From positions 1-64,000 of the forward strand of contig JAAYCY010000064.1 in NCBI GenBank assembly GCA_012729535.1: DNA of 64,000 bases, given 5' to 3'. This stretch comes from Methanomicrobiales archaeon. Its GTDB lineage: Archaea > Halobacteriota > Methanomicrobia > Methanomicrobiales > Methanospirillaceae. The notes under the pieces were generated by a model. That model was not told the origin of the DNA. It was given only the letters and a program-made list of their open reading frames with translations, and ran no database searches. Of the stretch, positions 9,035 through 18,238 are shown in pieces (the first letter of the stretch is position 1; every line of letters starts with the position of its first letter). The position numbers and the translations under genes were made by a program.

Positions 9035-9772
9035 ATGAATCCAGGTAATATAACCCCAGAAGTCCGTTCAAGAGATGAAATTATCAGGATGCTTGAAGAA
9101 CTGGCACCTCCTGATCTTGCTGAATCCTTTGATGCAGGCAGAATTGGTTTGATAATAGAGGGTCGATCTGATATAGCCAGGATCAGCACTTGTCTAGACG
9201 TAACACCAGCAGTAGTGGATGCCGCTATACGGGACAGAACCGATCTACTGGTTGCTCATCATACTCCGATATGGACCCCTCTTACCAGTATTTCGGGGGA
9301 TGATGCCAGATTATTCGTAAAAATTCTTGGCAGCGGTATGAATGTCTATGTTATGCATACCAACTGGGATCATGCATCTGGTGGAGTAAATGACATCCTG
9401 GCAGATATTCTGGGTTTGACAGACCGAATCACCATGAGCCTGGGCCTTGTTGGTTCATGTTCAAAAAGTATTGAGGAGTTAGCAACCCTGCTTCATGCTC
9501 CTTTAAGAGTCTGGGGTCAGGTAATCCGTCTTAACCGTCTGGCAATTGCTGCAGGGTCCGGGTTTGATAGTGAGATAATTGCACAAGCCCGGAGTCTTGG
9601 TGCAGACGCATATTTATCTGCCGAGTTGCGGCACTCGGTATACCGGCAGTCTCCGATACCTCTCCTTGAGTCTACCCATTATGCTCTTGAATCTCCTGCA
9701 ATGCGCGTATTAGCAGAAAAATTTGGGTGGGACTATTATGACGATATTCCTCTGTTGTCATCTGTGTCATGA
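9035..9772 (+). CDS. Nif3-like dinuclear metal-centre protein
   Basis: This 245-residue member of the NIF3/DUF34 (YbgI) family was long annotated as a type 2 GTP cyclohydrolase I, but its function is unresolved. The metal-binding motifs are seen as DLLVAHHTPIW (about residues 69-79), MHTNWDHASGGVND (about 108-121) and a C-terminal LLESTHYALESPAM block that supplies further His/Glu ligands. The gene overlaps the SWIM-domain gene by 4 bases (ATGA), indicating translational coupling. The same strand also carries alaS downstream. Confidence 0.85.
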   Translation: MNPGNITPEVRSRDEIIRMLEELAPPDLAESFDAGRIGLIIEGRSDIARISTCLDVTPAVVDAAIRDRTDLLVAHHTPIWTPLTSISGDDARLFVKILGSGMNVYVMHTNWDHASGGVNDILADILGLTDRITMSLGLVGSCSKSIEELATLLHAPLRVWGQVIRLNRLAIAAGSGFDSEIIAQARSLGADAYLSAELRHSVYRQSPIPLLESTHYALESPAMRVLAEKFGWDYYDDIPLLSSVS

Positions 9773-10104
9773 AGACTCCGCTTGATGATCTCTATGAATC
9801 TAATATCCTCGATGAGCGGATGCGGAGAAGAATCACTCGTTTTTATAAATCCAGGGGAGAAAAAGCCCTTGAAATTGTTGCACATGATCGGGTGAAACGG
9901 TACCGCGATTTCTTTGTTGTCGTCGGAGATTCGGGTGAATATGTAGTTGAAGGAGACTATTGTTCATGCGAGGATTTTCTTCGCCGTGGTACTCATTGTG
10001 CTCATATTCTCGCTGTATTTATAGCCCGGGCAATTGGGCGTTATGAACTAATTGATCTTTGGTATTACGAGGATCTCAAGGAACAGGGAATTAGACCCAT
10101 ATAA
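9769..10104 (+). CDS. SWIM zinc-finger protein
   Basis: This 111-residue protein contains a SWIM-type zinc site, YCSCEDFLRRGTHCAH at about residues 60-75 (C-x-C-x(n)-C-x-H). SWIM domains bind nucleic acid or proteins, and small archaeal stand-alone members are known. The N-terminal half is basic (ERMRRRITRFYKSRGEKA), which fits DNA or RNA contact. The start codon overlaps the stop of the Nif3-like gene, and alaS follows after 38 bases, so a housekeeping role tied to translation or genome maintenance is possible. That link is inference from position only. Confidence 0.78.
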   Translation: MKTPLDDLYESNILDERMRRRITRFYKSRGEKALEIVAHDRVKRYRDFFVVVGDSGEYVVEGDYCSCEDFLRRGTHCAHILAVFIARAIGRYELIDLWYYEDLKEQGIRPI

Positions 10105-10142
10105 TATACAAGCGGATATCTAAGCCATCACAGGCAATCGTC

Positions 10143-12893
10143 ATGATGGAAGATGAATACCAGCTTGAATATTTCAGGTCCGAAGGACTGACCCGCAATA
10201 TCTGTACTTCATGCGGGAAGGCATTCTGGACCCGTGATCCAGACAAGACAGTATGTGGGGATGCTCCCTGCGAACCATACCAGTTTATTGGAAATCCGAT
10301 TTTCAGACCGCATACTGTCGATGAGATGCGAGAGGCATACCTCTCATTTTTTGAAAAACAAGGGCATACCCGGATAGACAGATACCCGGTAGCAGCACGG
10401 TGGCGTGATGATATTTATCTGACCATTGCGTCGATTGCAGATTTTCAGCCATTTGTTACCAGTGGTGTTGTACCTCCGCCGGCAAACCCGCTGACAATAT
10501 CCCAGCCATGCATCAGGCTTAATGACCTGGATTCTGTGGGCCGTTCCGGGCGTCATCTGACATGTTTTGAAATGATGGCACATCATGCTTTCAATTCTGA
10601 TGAGAAGGAAGTGTACTGGAAAGACCGCACGGTTGAACTGTGTGATCAACTCCTTACCTCCCTCGGAGCAGATAAAGAGATGGTGACATACAAGGAACAT
10701 CCGTGGATAGGTGGAGGAAATGCAGGTCCCAGCGTTGAAGTGCTCATTGGCGGGCTGGAGGTCGCAACTCTTGTATTCATGAGTTTAGGGAAACAGAAGA
10801 CTGATAAACCCCCAATAGACCTTGAAGGTACTCCATATTATCCGATGACTCTTCGGATTGTTGACACAGGGTATGGCCTTGAGCGGTTTGTATGGGCATC
10901 CCAGGGTTCACCGACTATATATGATGCAGTTTTTCCAGAAATGGTCAGTCATGTTATGCAGGAAGCAGGTTTTGGTCACCGTCTGCATGATCCGGACTTT
11001 ATTAAGATCCTTGGAGAAAATGCAAAGTTTGCCGGTCTCATGGATATTTCCGGCCAGCGGATCTTTGAGCTCAGACAGAAAGTTGCTGACCTGATTGGCA
11101 TTCCGGTAGAAAAACTTGAAAAGATGATTGCACCGGTTGAGAATGTGTATGCCATTGTCGATCACACCCGGTGTCTGTCATACATGCTTGGTGATTGTAT
11201 TGTTCCGTCCAATGCAAAGGACGGATATCTTGCACGACTGGTAATCCGCCGGACTCTTCGGATGATGCGGGAACTAAACCTAGATGATGATAAGCTTCCC
11301 GACCTTATCGAACGGCAGATGAAGATTATTGGTGTCTCACGGTTTGAGCAGGATATCGATGTGGTCATGGAAATCATTGGCCGTGAAATCGAAAAGTACA
11401 AGAGTACCATGGATAGAGGAGCCCGGACAGTAGAACGTCTTGCTCAGACATACAAGAAGAAATGCGAGAAGATTCCACTTGAAGAACTTGTAACATTGTA
11501 TGACTCACACGGAATTCCTCCTGACATGGTCAGAGATCTTGCAACTACCCAGGGTGCCGTGGTCGATCTACCTGATGATTTCTACTCCCGCATAGCCGAT
11601 ATGCATTCGGAATCTGAGCAGGTCCAGGAGAAAAATCCCCTGTTTGATTATCTGGATCGCCTTGCCCGTCTCCCGGAGACAAAAAAACTGTATTATGATA
11701 GGCCGTGCTCCATGGAGTTTGAGGCCCGGGTTCTTGAGATTCTTGATAATGAATACGTTGTTCTTGATCAGACACTCTTTTACCCGGAGGGGGGAGGACA
11801 GCCAGGTGATACGGGTCTTTTCCTTACACCCGACGGACTTACAGTCCGTGTTTCAGATACGATAAAACTCGGGGAGTCAATTCTGCACAGGATTGCCGGA
11901 GGCATTGTAAGGAAAGGAGACATGCTCAGGGGGATACTCGACGAAGACCGCCGGCTTTCTCTTATGAGACATCATACAGCAACGCATATCCTGCTTCATG
12001 CATCTAAAGAAGTCCTTGGAGCACATATTCATCAGGCTGGTGCCCAGAAGGGTGAATTCAGTTCCCGTATTGATATCCGGCATTACAAGCACATAACTCC
12101 TGAAGAACTGAAAAAGATAGAAGTTGTTGCAAACCGGCTTGTTATGGCTAATAGTTCAACTGCAATTGGCTGGGAAGACCGTACAGATGCAGAGCAGAAG
12201 TATGGATTCTGCCTGTACCAAGGTGGAGTGCCACCAGGATCACGAATCAGGGTTGTCAAAGTTGCTGGTGATATCGAGGCATGTGCCGGAACCCATTGTG
12301 CCCAGACTGGTGATGTTGGTACAATCAGTATTATCCGTGTAGAACATGTTCAGGACGGCGTTGAAAGACTGGAATTTGCAGCTGGTCTTGCAGCTATCCA
12401 GCATAAGCATCATCAGGAAGACCTCCTGAACCATGCAGCAGATGCCTTTTCAGTTCAGGTTGAAGCCCTTCCCGCAACAGCAGGCCGTTTTTTTGAAGAA
12501 TGGAAAGAACAAAGGAAAGAAATTGAAAAATTATCTTCACGTATCAGTGAGCTTGAAAGTAAAAACCTTGAAACGATCGAGTTAGGGGGCGTTCAGGTCC
12601 TCATGAAAAGACTTGACCTTCCAAACCCTGAGCTTGTAAAAGTAGCTACCGGTCTTTCTGATAAAGGAGGCGTTGCAATTCTTATCGCCGGGGGAGAGAC
12701 AGCACGTGTCGTTGTTTCATCGGGATCACCAAAAATTAAAGCTGGAGAAATTATTGCAGCAGTATGTTCTGTGCTTGGTGGCAAGGGAGGAGGAAAACCG
12801 ACCCTTGCACAAGGTGGAGGACCGGATGTCTCTAAAATTGAAGATGCCCTTGCTGCGGGTGAAAGTTACATAAAAACCGCACTTCATGTCTGA
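10143..12893 (+). CDS. alaS: alanyl-tRNA synthetase (archaeal type)
   Basis: AlaS charges tRNA-Ala with alanine and removes mischarged Ser or Gly. The 916-residue length and the N-terminal extension with C-x2-C (ICTSCGKAFW) are archaeal. The class II catalytic core covers roughly residues 60-420. The editing domain carries the zinc-binding HHTATHILLHA (H-x3-H) and the later CAGTHC (C-x3-H). A C-terminal oligomerisation or tRNA-binding region with Gly-rich GGKGGGKPTLAQGGG ends the protein. Two ATGs lie in tandem at 10143 and 10146. The last 8 bases overlap the start of a transcription-regulator gene. Confidence 0.97.
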   Translation: MMEDEYQLEYFRSEGLTRNICTSCGKAFWTRDPDKTVCGDAPCEPYQFIGNPIFRPHTVDEMREAYLSFFEKQGHTRIDRYPVAARWRDDIYLTIASIADFQPFVTSGVVPPPANPLTISQPCIRLNDLDSVGRSGRHLTCFEMMAHHAFNSDEKEVYWKDRTVELCDQLLTSLGADKEMVTYKEHPWIGGGNAGPSVEVLIGGLEVATLVFMSLGKQKTDKPPIDLEGTPYYPMTLRIVDTGYGLERFVWASQGSPTIYDAVFPEMVSHVMQEAGFGHRLHDPDFIKILGENAKFAGLMDISGQRIFELRQKVADLIGIPVEKLEKMIAPVENVYAIVDHTRCLSYMLGDCIVPSNAKDGYLARLVIRRTLRMMRELNLDDDKLPDLIERQMKIIGVSRFEQDIDVVMEIIGREIEKYKSTMDRGARTVERLAQTYKKKCEKIPLEELVTLYDSHGIPPDMVRDLATTQGAVVDLPDDFYSRIADMHSESEQVQEKNPLFDYLDRLARLPETKKLYYDRPCSMEFEARVLEILDNEYVVLDQTLFYPEGGGQPGDTGLFLTPDGLTVRVSDTIKLGESILHRIAGGIVRKGDMLRGILDEDRRLSLMRHHTATHILLHASKEVLGAHIHQAGAQKGEFSSRIDIRHYKHITPEELKKIEVVANRLVMANSSTAIGWEDRTDAEQKYGFCLYQGGVPPGSRIRVVKVAGDIEACAGTHCAQTGDVGTISIIRVEHVQDGVERLEFAAGLAAIQHKHHQEDLLNHAADAFSVQVEALPATAGRFFEEWKEQRKEIEKLSSRISELESKNLETIELGGVQVLMKRLDLPNPELVKVATGLSDKGGVAILIAGGETARVVVSSGSPKIKAGEIIAAVCSVLGGKGGGKPTLAQGGGPDVSKIEDALAAGESYIKTALHV

Positions 12894-13569
12894 AGAACCA
12901 GAAAAACCTACCTCACAAAAATTTCGTCTGCTCAGTCCTGATGATGAGGAGACCCGACTTATTGGAAAGGCTATTGCCAGTGAAACTGCCGGGAAAATTC
13001 TGGGACTTTTGGCCGGCAGGGAAGTTACTGCCATGGAACTTTCAGAGGAGCTGGAACTTCCTGTTTCGACGGTGATGTATCACCTTGAAAACCTTATTTT
13101 CGCAGGACTTATTGAAATTAGCAGAACCCGGTATAGTGTGAAAGGGCGTGAGATGAAGGTCTACCGGCTTGTGGATCAGGTTCTGATAATGTCACCCGGG
13201 AAGGTTGATATGAAGTCTGTCCTGGCACGTTGTGGAGTGCTTTTTTCCATTCCTTTAGCTGTTGCTGCTATACTTGCTTATATTGGATTCAGCCCGGCAT
13301 CCTATCATACATTGTCTCCTGCTTCTAATCTGGCGAAGGGAGCAAAAGAACAGATCGTGGATTTGGAGATGGATTCAATCAGTTATTCAGCCCCCCGTGC
13401 AATGGAAAGCCTCCCTATCCCGGAACCATCTTCTCCTGCTTCAACATTGGTACATGATATTATTCCTGGAACCGCTTCATTTCTGGATGTTGCCGCAGGT
13501 ATCATAATCGGCGCTTTGCTTGTGATAATTGCCTGGTTACTTATCGAATATTACCATCAAAAACGGTAA
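12886..13569 (+). CDS. membrane-anchored winged-helix transcription regulator
   Basis: This 227-residue protein has an ArsR-like winged helix-turn-helix at about residues 25-95 (ILGLLAGREVTAMELSEELE, then PVSTVMYHLENLIFAGLIE). Two hydrophobic segments follow, about 112-130 (FSIPLAVAAILAYIGF) and 203-222 (AAGIIIGALLVIIAWLLI), separated by a Ser/Pro-rich loop of about 70 residues that would lie outside the cell. It overlaps alaS by 8 bases and is probably co-translated with it. A DNA-binding domain held at the membrane suggests direct sensing of an envelope or external signal. Its target genes are unknown. Confidence 0.75.
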   Translation: MSEEPEKPTSQKFRLLSPDDEETRLIGKAIASETAGKILGLLAGREVTAMELSEELELPVSTVMYHLENLIFAGLIEISRTRYSVKGREMKVYRLVDQVLIMSPGKVDMKSVLARCGVLFSIPLAVAAILAYIGFSPASYHTLSPASNLAKGAKEQIVDLEMDSISYSAPRAMESLPIPEPSSPASTLVHDIIPGTASFLDVAAGIIIGALLVIIAWLLIEYYHQKR

Positions 13570-13582
13570 CCGTCTTTTTTCA
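13563..13582 (+). terminator. possible terminator in the convergent gap
   Basis: A short hairpin (ACGG, loop TAA, CCGT) overlaps the stop codon of the regulator gene and is followed by CTTTTTTC. The same 49-base gap has a second T-run (AATTTTTTTAC) that ends near the stop codon of the convergent gene at 13619. Archaeal termination mainly needs the T-run, so this is plausible but not strong. Confidence 0.35.
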
Positions 13583-13618
13583 ACGATAAAAGCGAAAAGG
13601 GAATTTTTTTACGGCAGG

Positions 13619-14488
13619 TTATCTTCTGATATTTCCTGAAAATATCATGATTGTTCCTAAAATGCTCACAATAAGGCTTGTGATTCCGATTGGTGACTGC
13701 GTCGGAGTTGGCGTTGCAGGAACCGGGGTTTTGAGAGGAGTTGTAAGATTTACCTGATCAGGTGTAGGTTCGGTGGTTATCACTCTGATTGGGGCTATTG
13801 TCTCTTTTGGTGTTACAACTGTTACTACGAACTCGTATTCCCCAATAAAACCCTTCTTGTCAGACATGCTTGCCTGATAAGTTCCCGGCATGGGTACTGG
13901 AAGGCTTGTTGAAAATTCTCCGGAATTGTCCGTATATCCTTTCTTTGTGATCATCTGTTCAGGCCCGTAGGTAAAGTGGTCCGGACCGAACACCCGCAAA
14001 GTTATAACACCATCCCCCATGTCTCTCATTCTTCCTGATATGGTCAGCGCCTGGTCCTGTGGCTGTGTATCGGGTGAGGTAATCTGGATTTCGTCTGATC
14101 TATCAGTAATCTGGATGATCCTTCGAGTGGTTGATGCTGAACCTAGCTGCTGCTCAACGAACAATTCATTGTCTGATATGATGTTGTGGACTTCTACTTT
14201 GTATTGCCCCTTTTCCAGGTGGCGGGTGTCAAAATCAGCCCTGAATAATTGCGTTGCATCGACAATAACACGAATCCGTCCAACTTCCTGAGATGTATAC
14301 TTGGCATAATAGAGCAGAATATCAAAATAGGTATCTTCAGGAAAAGTCGTGCTTCCGGTAACAGTCAGTGGTGTCCCTTTGACAATGGTTTTTGGAGCAT
14401 CAATTTCGATTATGTATCCAAGGACAATTCCTGGTATTAATATAAGAAGCAGAAAGCTGAAAATCAGACCTGCCCTGAATTGTTTCAT
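13619..14488 (-). CDS. surface-anchored Ig-like protein
   Basis: This 289-residue protein has an N-terminal signal peptide (LIFSFLLLILIPGIVLG), beta-rich repeats and a C-terminal membrane anchor (ITSLIVSILGTIMIFSG) followed by the short basic end NIRR. A Pro/Thr-rich spacer precedes the anchor (TPVPATPTPTQSP), as in many archaeal cell-surface proteins. Two or more Ig-like modules can be inferred: about residues 27-120 (IDAPKTIVKGTPLTVTGST) and 130-225 (TSPDTQPQDQALTISGRM). No function is recognised. It is similar in design to the secreted protein at 241. Confidence 0.6.
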   Translation of the reverse strand: MKQFRAGLIFSFLLLILIPGIVLGYIIEIDAPKTIVKGTPLTVTGSTTFPEDTYFDILLYYAKYTSQEVGRIRVIVDATQLFRADFDTRHLEKGQYKVEVHNIISDNELFVEQQLGSASTTRRIIQITDRSDEIQITSPDTQPQDQALTISGRMRDMGDGVITLRVFGPDHFTYGPEQMITKKGYTDNSGEFSTSLPVPMPGTYQASMSDKKGFIGEYEFVVTVVTPKETIAPIRVITTEPTPDQVNLTTPLKTPVPATPTPTQSPIGITSLIVSILGTIMIFSGNIRR

Positions 14489-14534
14489 ATATAGTGTTCT
14501 GATGAGCTGCTATATTGTGATGATGGATAGTGTC

Positions 14535-14873
14535 TCATTCACATTCCATTGCATATTGTCCGACAAGCCTTCTTGTAGTATTTTCCCCCAGGACTGCCTT
14601 AATTCTGTCCTCAAGCACGTGAAAATAATCCGGAGGTATGCAATGAAGGCTTTCTTCTCCTGTGAAAATCAGATCAACGAGATATATCAGGTCTTCTTCT
14701 TCGAGCTTTTCTATGCGATGCCTGAAATCATCAGCATTTTGCGCATAATGGTTCGCAACCGGGGGGAGCAGAGAGCGGTATGGCATCCCTGACCCGGAAC
14801 AGAATTCACCGGTAAATTCTGGTGCAAGAGTTTTTAGCAGTTGTATGTCACGTTCAGATAATATTCTTGGCAT
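14535..14873 (-). CDS. uncharacterised small acidic protein
   Basis: This 112-residue soluble protein was not recognised. It is rich in Glu, Asp and Leu, with an apparently helical middle (DFRHRIEKLEEEDLIYLVDL) and no membrane segment. Its start ATG at 14873 follows no strong upstream overlap, and it is transcribed divergently from the membrane protein at 14954. Codon use matches the neighbours, and the reading frame is clean over its whole length, so it is probably real. Confidence 0.6.
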   Translation of the reverse strand: MPRILSERDIQLLKTLAPEFTGEFCSGSGMPYRSLLPPVANHYAQNADDFRHRIEKLEEEDLIYLVDLIFTGEESLHCIPPDYFHVLEDRIKAVLGENTTRRLVGQYAMECE

Positions 14874-14953
14874 GATAATATCAGATTAGGTTATTTCTGA
14901 TATCTTATTGCATCTGTGAAAGAGGTTTTTTGTTTTGGATTCAAGTGGTATGT

Positions 14954-15691
14954 ATGGACAAAATGCCATGGCATGTAAGACTCGGGATTACTCTGATTGG
15001 ATGTTCTGTCATCGTATATCTCATTAAACTTTCTCTTATTGATAATCTGCCCGGAACAATTGAATATATCTTTAATTCCTTTGGTTTCTTGTTTATTAAT
15101 GTGCTGCTGGTAACTCTGGTTATCAACGGACTTCTTACCAAGCGGGCAAAAAATGAACGGTTGGAAAAATTAAACATGGTTATTGGTATTTTCTTTTCCG
15201 AGGTGGGAAATGAGTTAATCCGGCGGATTATTCCTGCAGATAATAGTGGAGGGAGTTTTGGAGATCCTTTTTTGCTTTCCGGAAAAGAAAAACCAGATGA
15301 AAAAGCAATGAAGCAGATGGTAATAAATCATCGGTTTGAACTGGATCCGTCCATCCTTGATATGAAAGAGATGCAGGTTTTTTTACAGGAAAAACGAAAT
15401 TTTCTGCTTCGTCTTATGGAAAATCCTGTAATGCTTGAGCACCAGAGTTTCACATTTCTGTTACAGTCAACATTCCATCTAGCAGCAGAACTGGGCCATC
15501 GCGATGACCCGGGTAATCTCTCTCATACTGACCGAACTCATCTTACTGGTGATGTTAGCAGAGTGTACGAGGCAATTACAAAGGAATGGATTAGTTACAT
15601 GGGATACCTGTATAATAATTATCCCTATCTTTACTCGCTGGCTGTCAGAACTAACCCGTATAATCCTAAGGCCAGTGTTGAAGTGACATAA
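14954..15691 (+). CDS. uncharacterised membrane protein with cytoplasmic helical domain
   Basis: This 245-residue protein has two N-terminal transmembrane helices, about residues 8-28 (LGITLIGCSVIVYLIKLSLI) and 38-60 (FNSFGFLFINVLLVTLVING). A basic hairpin (LLTKRAKNERLEKL) and a predominantly helical cytoplasmic domain follow. The ATG at 14954 is taken as the start; upstream GTG and TTG codons in frame are less likely. No catalytic motif was found, and the family was not recognised. It converges on the ferritin gene with only 14 bases between stops. Confidence 0.6.
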   Translation: MDKMPWHVRLGITLIGCSVIVYLIKLSLIDNLPGTIEYIFNSFGFLFINVLLVTLVINGLLTKRAKNERLEKLNMVIGIFFSEVGNELIRRIIPADNSGGSFGDPFLLSGKEKPDEKAMKQMVINHRFELDPSILDMKEMQVFLQEKRNFLLRLMENPVMLEHQSFTFLLQSTFHLAAELGHRDDPGNLSHTDRTHLTGDVSRVYEAITKEWISYMGYLYNNYPYLYSLAVRTNPYNPKASVEVT

Positions 15692-15705
15692 TCCGGGAAA
15701 AAATA

Positions 15706-16266
15706 TTATGTTTTTAATAAATCTGGAGGAGTATACGTTCTGGCTGCCATTTCTTTATCAAGCATGAATAACAACCCCACACCTTTTTCCTGGCTAATGA
15801 GTTTTACCTGGTCAAGAATTGTTCTTGCATTGTCTTCCTCTTCGACCTGCTCATTTACAAACCATTGGAGAAAATTAACCGTTGCATGATCCTTTTGAGA
15901 GGTTGAAAGATTGACAAGATCATTAATAAGACTGGTTACTATCCGCTCATGAGCGTATTGTGTTTCAAATACATCCAGTACATCCTTCCACGAGGACTGA
16001 GGGGTATTTATCTGTGTCATAAGTGCACGGCCACCACGGGTCAGAACATAATCGAAGATTTTCATGGCATGATCACGCTCCTCCATGGCTTGTATTCGTT
16101 CCCAGTTAGCAAATCCTCGTAATCCTATTGAGTCAAACCAGGAAGACATAGAAAGGTACAGATATGCAGAGTAGAATTCTGCATTAATCTGATTATTTAA
16201 TGCAGTTTCCACTTTCGGGTTCATACCACTTACCTGTGCTCCTGGTATCATCTTTTTAGGGGGCAT
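15706..16266 (-). CDS. ferritin
   Basis: This iron-storage protein has 186 residues. The ferroxidase-site residues of bacterial-type ferritin are visible: the glutamate in NAEFYSAYLYLSMSSWF, the E-x-x-H of MEERDHAMKIFDYV, and glutamates in FVNEQVEEEDNARTI. It would assemble as a 24-subunit cage that oxidises Fe(II) and stores ferric mineral, while limiting peroxide damage in this anaerobe. About 14 residues precede the usual ferritin start (MNPKVETALNNQINAE), so the second methionine at about residue 15 is an alternative start. The gene is divergent from gdhA across a 609-base AT-rich region. Confidence 0.93.
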   Translation of the reverse strand: MPPKKMIPGAQVSGMNPKVETALNNQINAEFYSAYLYLSMSSWFDSIGLRGFANWERIQAMEERDHAMKIFDYVLTRGGRALMTQINTPQSSWKDVLDVFETQYAHERIVTSLINDLVNLSTSQKDHATVNFLQWFVNEQVEEEDNARTILDQVKLISQEKGVGLLFMLDKEMAARTYTPPDLLKT

Positions 16267-16373
16267 GAGAGGTGATTGTCTGTACGAGATTTTTAATCTA
16301 TGTATATGTTCAGCAATAGCTGATAACCAAATTCCTTCTTACTTGTTAACATAAAATTATTGGTGTATCATAC

Positions 16374-16424
16374 GGTGAAAAGGAAGGGGATGGTTTGTTC
16401 ACAAAAAAATATCACCTTTTCACC
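16374..16424. repeat. inverted repeat upstream of the ferritin gene
   Basis: GGTGAAAAGG at 16374-16383 is perfectly mirrored by CCTTTTCACC at 16415-16424, with 31 bases between. It lies 108 bases upstream of the ferritin start in the large divergent spacer. It could be a paired operator or the stem of an untranslated transcript. There is no direct evidence for either. Confidence 0.45.
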
Positions 16425-16816
16425 TTATTGATGTTTAATGGCGTAACTTTGCATGTATTGTTAAGAATCTGGTTTTTCTTCTCATTAATGTCATTCAGAA
16501 TAAAAATTAATTAATTTAAGCATCTTTATGGGACAATTATAATTTTTCGTCTCATTTTACTCTCAAATCACTTTCATATAAACAATGTAACTCAATTGTG
16601 TAAAAAATCATACATTTTTAATTTAGGTTCTACTGATCCAGATATATATGCCCGAAACTTCTTTCCTATATATTTGATATATATGAATGCTGATATTCTT
16701 TAGTCAAAAGTGTTCTATCACATGTAGAATATGATGGAACATCACACAAAACGAAACTTGTCTTAATGGTCTGGAAATATTAAACCGATTTTCCTCTAAT
16801 TAATCATATTTTTCGG

Positions 16817-16834
16817 ACAAATTATTCGATTTGT
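16817..16834. promoter_or_regulatory. putative operator upstream of gdhA
   Basis: ACAAAT and ATTTGT form a perfect inverted repeat with a 6-base spacer, immediately downstream of a TATA-like CATATTTTT and about 41 bases before the gdhA start codon. This is where a repressor would block initiation. The assignment is by position and symmetry only. Confidence 0.35.
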
Positions 16835-16875
16835 GTATGTTCTGTATGACTGATACCATTTACAGGGAGTAAAAC

Positions 16876-18126
16876 ATGTCGAAGGTAAATCCGTTTGAGA
16901 TGGCTCAACAGCAGCTTCAGGACTGTGCCAAGATCCTCAATCTTGAACAGGGCGTTGTTGACATTCTTATGCAACCGCAGAAACAAATCCAGGTTTCCAT
17001 CCCGGTCAAGATGGACAATGGTACCACCAGGGTATTCCAGGGGTTCCGTGTGCAATATAACAATGCGCTTGGTCCGTATAAAGGTGGAATCCGGTATCAC
17101 CCCAACGAAACAATTGACACTGTCCGTGCACTTGCAGCATGGATGACCTGGAAAGGAGCTGTTCTTGGTCTTCCTCTTGGAGGTGGAAAGGGGGGCATCA
17201 TCTGTAGCCCGAAAGAAATGTCAGATGGTGAACTGGAACGATTAAGCCGTGGATATATCCGTGCCGTCTGGCAGCACATCGGTCCTGATATGGATGTTCC
17301 TGCTCCTGATGTATACACAAACGGTCAGATAATGGCCTGGATGATGGATGAATACTCTGTCATCAGTGGAAAGAACCAGTATGGAGTTGTAACCGGAAAG
17401 CCCATTGTCGTTGGTGGATCCCTGGGTCGTGGTGATGCAACAGCGAAGGGCGGTATGTTCACCCTTCGTGAAGCAGCAAAGGAGCTTAACCTAGACCTTT
17501 CCAAGGCAACAGTAGCAGTTCTTGGTTTTGGAAACGCTGGTACATTTGCTGCAACTCTTGCACAGGATATGTTTGGATCAAAGGTTGTTGCAGTTACCGA
17601 CTCAAAAGGCGGTGTATATGATGAAAATGGTCTTGATATCAGTGCATTATCCGGACACAAAAGTAAAACACGTTCTGTCATCGGGTATAAGGGATTAAAA
17701 ACCCTTACCAATGAAGATGTTCTTGCTCTTCCTGTTGATATTATAGTCGCAGCGGCACCAGATGAAGGAGCAATCAATGGTAAAGTTGCTGCAACCATCA
17801 AGGCAAAGGTAATCTGTGAGCTTGCAAACGGTCCCACAACTCCGGAAGGGGATGAAATTCTTTATAAAAACGGAGTTCACGTGATTCCAGACTTCCTCTG
17901 TAATGCCGGTGGGGTTACGGTTTCGTATTATGAAATGGTACAGAACATGTACATGCATTACTGGACTATTGATGAAGTTTATGCAAAACTTGACAAAGCA
18001 ATGACCAAATCATACCATGAAGTTCTCTCAGCAACCAAAGAATACAAGATAAACATGCGTCAGGCAGCATATGTTGTTGCGGTAAAGCGTGTTGTTGAAG
18101 CAATGAAAGTTCGTGGCTGGGTATAA
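16876..18126 (+). CDS. gdhA: glutamate dehydrogenase (Glu/Leu/Phe/Val family)
   Basis: This enzyme of 416 residues, the normal length for hexameric GDH, interconverts glutamate and 2-oxoglutarate plus ammonium with NAD(P)H. The N-terminal substrate domain shows PYKGGIRYHP and the catalytic-lysine region GLPLGGGKGGI. The C-terminal Rossmann domain shows AVLGFGNAGTFAA at about residues 213-225. A strong ribosome binding site (GGGAG) sits 6 bases before the ATG. It ties directly to the 2-oxoglutarate made by the KorDABC operon at the right end of the window. A T-rich stretch after the stop probably ends the transcript. Confidence 0.96.
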   Translation: MSKVNPFEMAQQQLQDCAKILNLEQGVVDILMQPQKQIQVSIPVKMDNGTTRVFQGFRVQYNNALGPYKGGIRYHPNETIDTVRALAAWMTWKGAVLGLPLGGGKGGIICSPKEMSDGELERLSRGYIRAVWQHIGPDMDVPAPDVYTNGQIMAWMMDEYSVISGKNQYGVVTGKPIVVGGSLGRGDATAKGGMFTLREAAKELNLDLSKATVAVLGFGNAGTFAATLAQDMFGSKVVAVTDSKGGVYDENGLDISALSGHKSKTRSVIGYKGLKTLTNEDVLALPVDIIVAAAPDEGAINGKVAATIKAKVICELANGPTTPEGDEILYKNGVHVIPDFLCNAGGVTVSYYEMVQNMYMHYWTIDEVYAKLDKAMTKSYHEVLSATKEYKINMRQAAYVVAVKRVVEAMKVRGWV

Positions 18127-18238
18127 ACTGCCAATATTTCTATTATTTCCTTTTTTTAATCATTTTTTAATCGTTCTATCTCTTATACTTGTTTTCTGCC
18201 CGGATATTTCTCTCAAAACAATGCATTTAGAAAAATCC

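Larger units (their letters stand above)
16267..16875. other. 609-base AT-rich divergent intergenic region
   Basis: No credible gene is seen between ferritin and gdhA. The region is markedly AT-rich and should carry the promoters of both genes. It contains the 10-base inverted repeat at 16374-16424 and the shorter one at 16817-16834. A TATA-like CATATTTTT lies near 16805-16813, about 65 bases before gdhA. An untranslated RNA in this space cannot be excluded. Confidence 0.5.
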
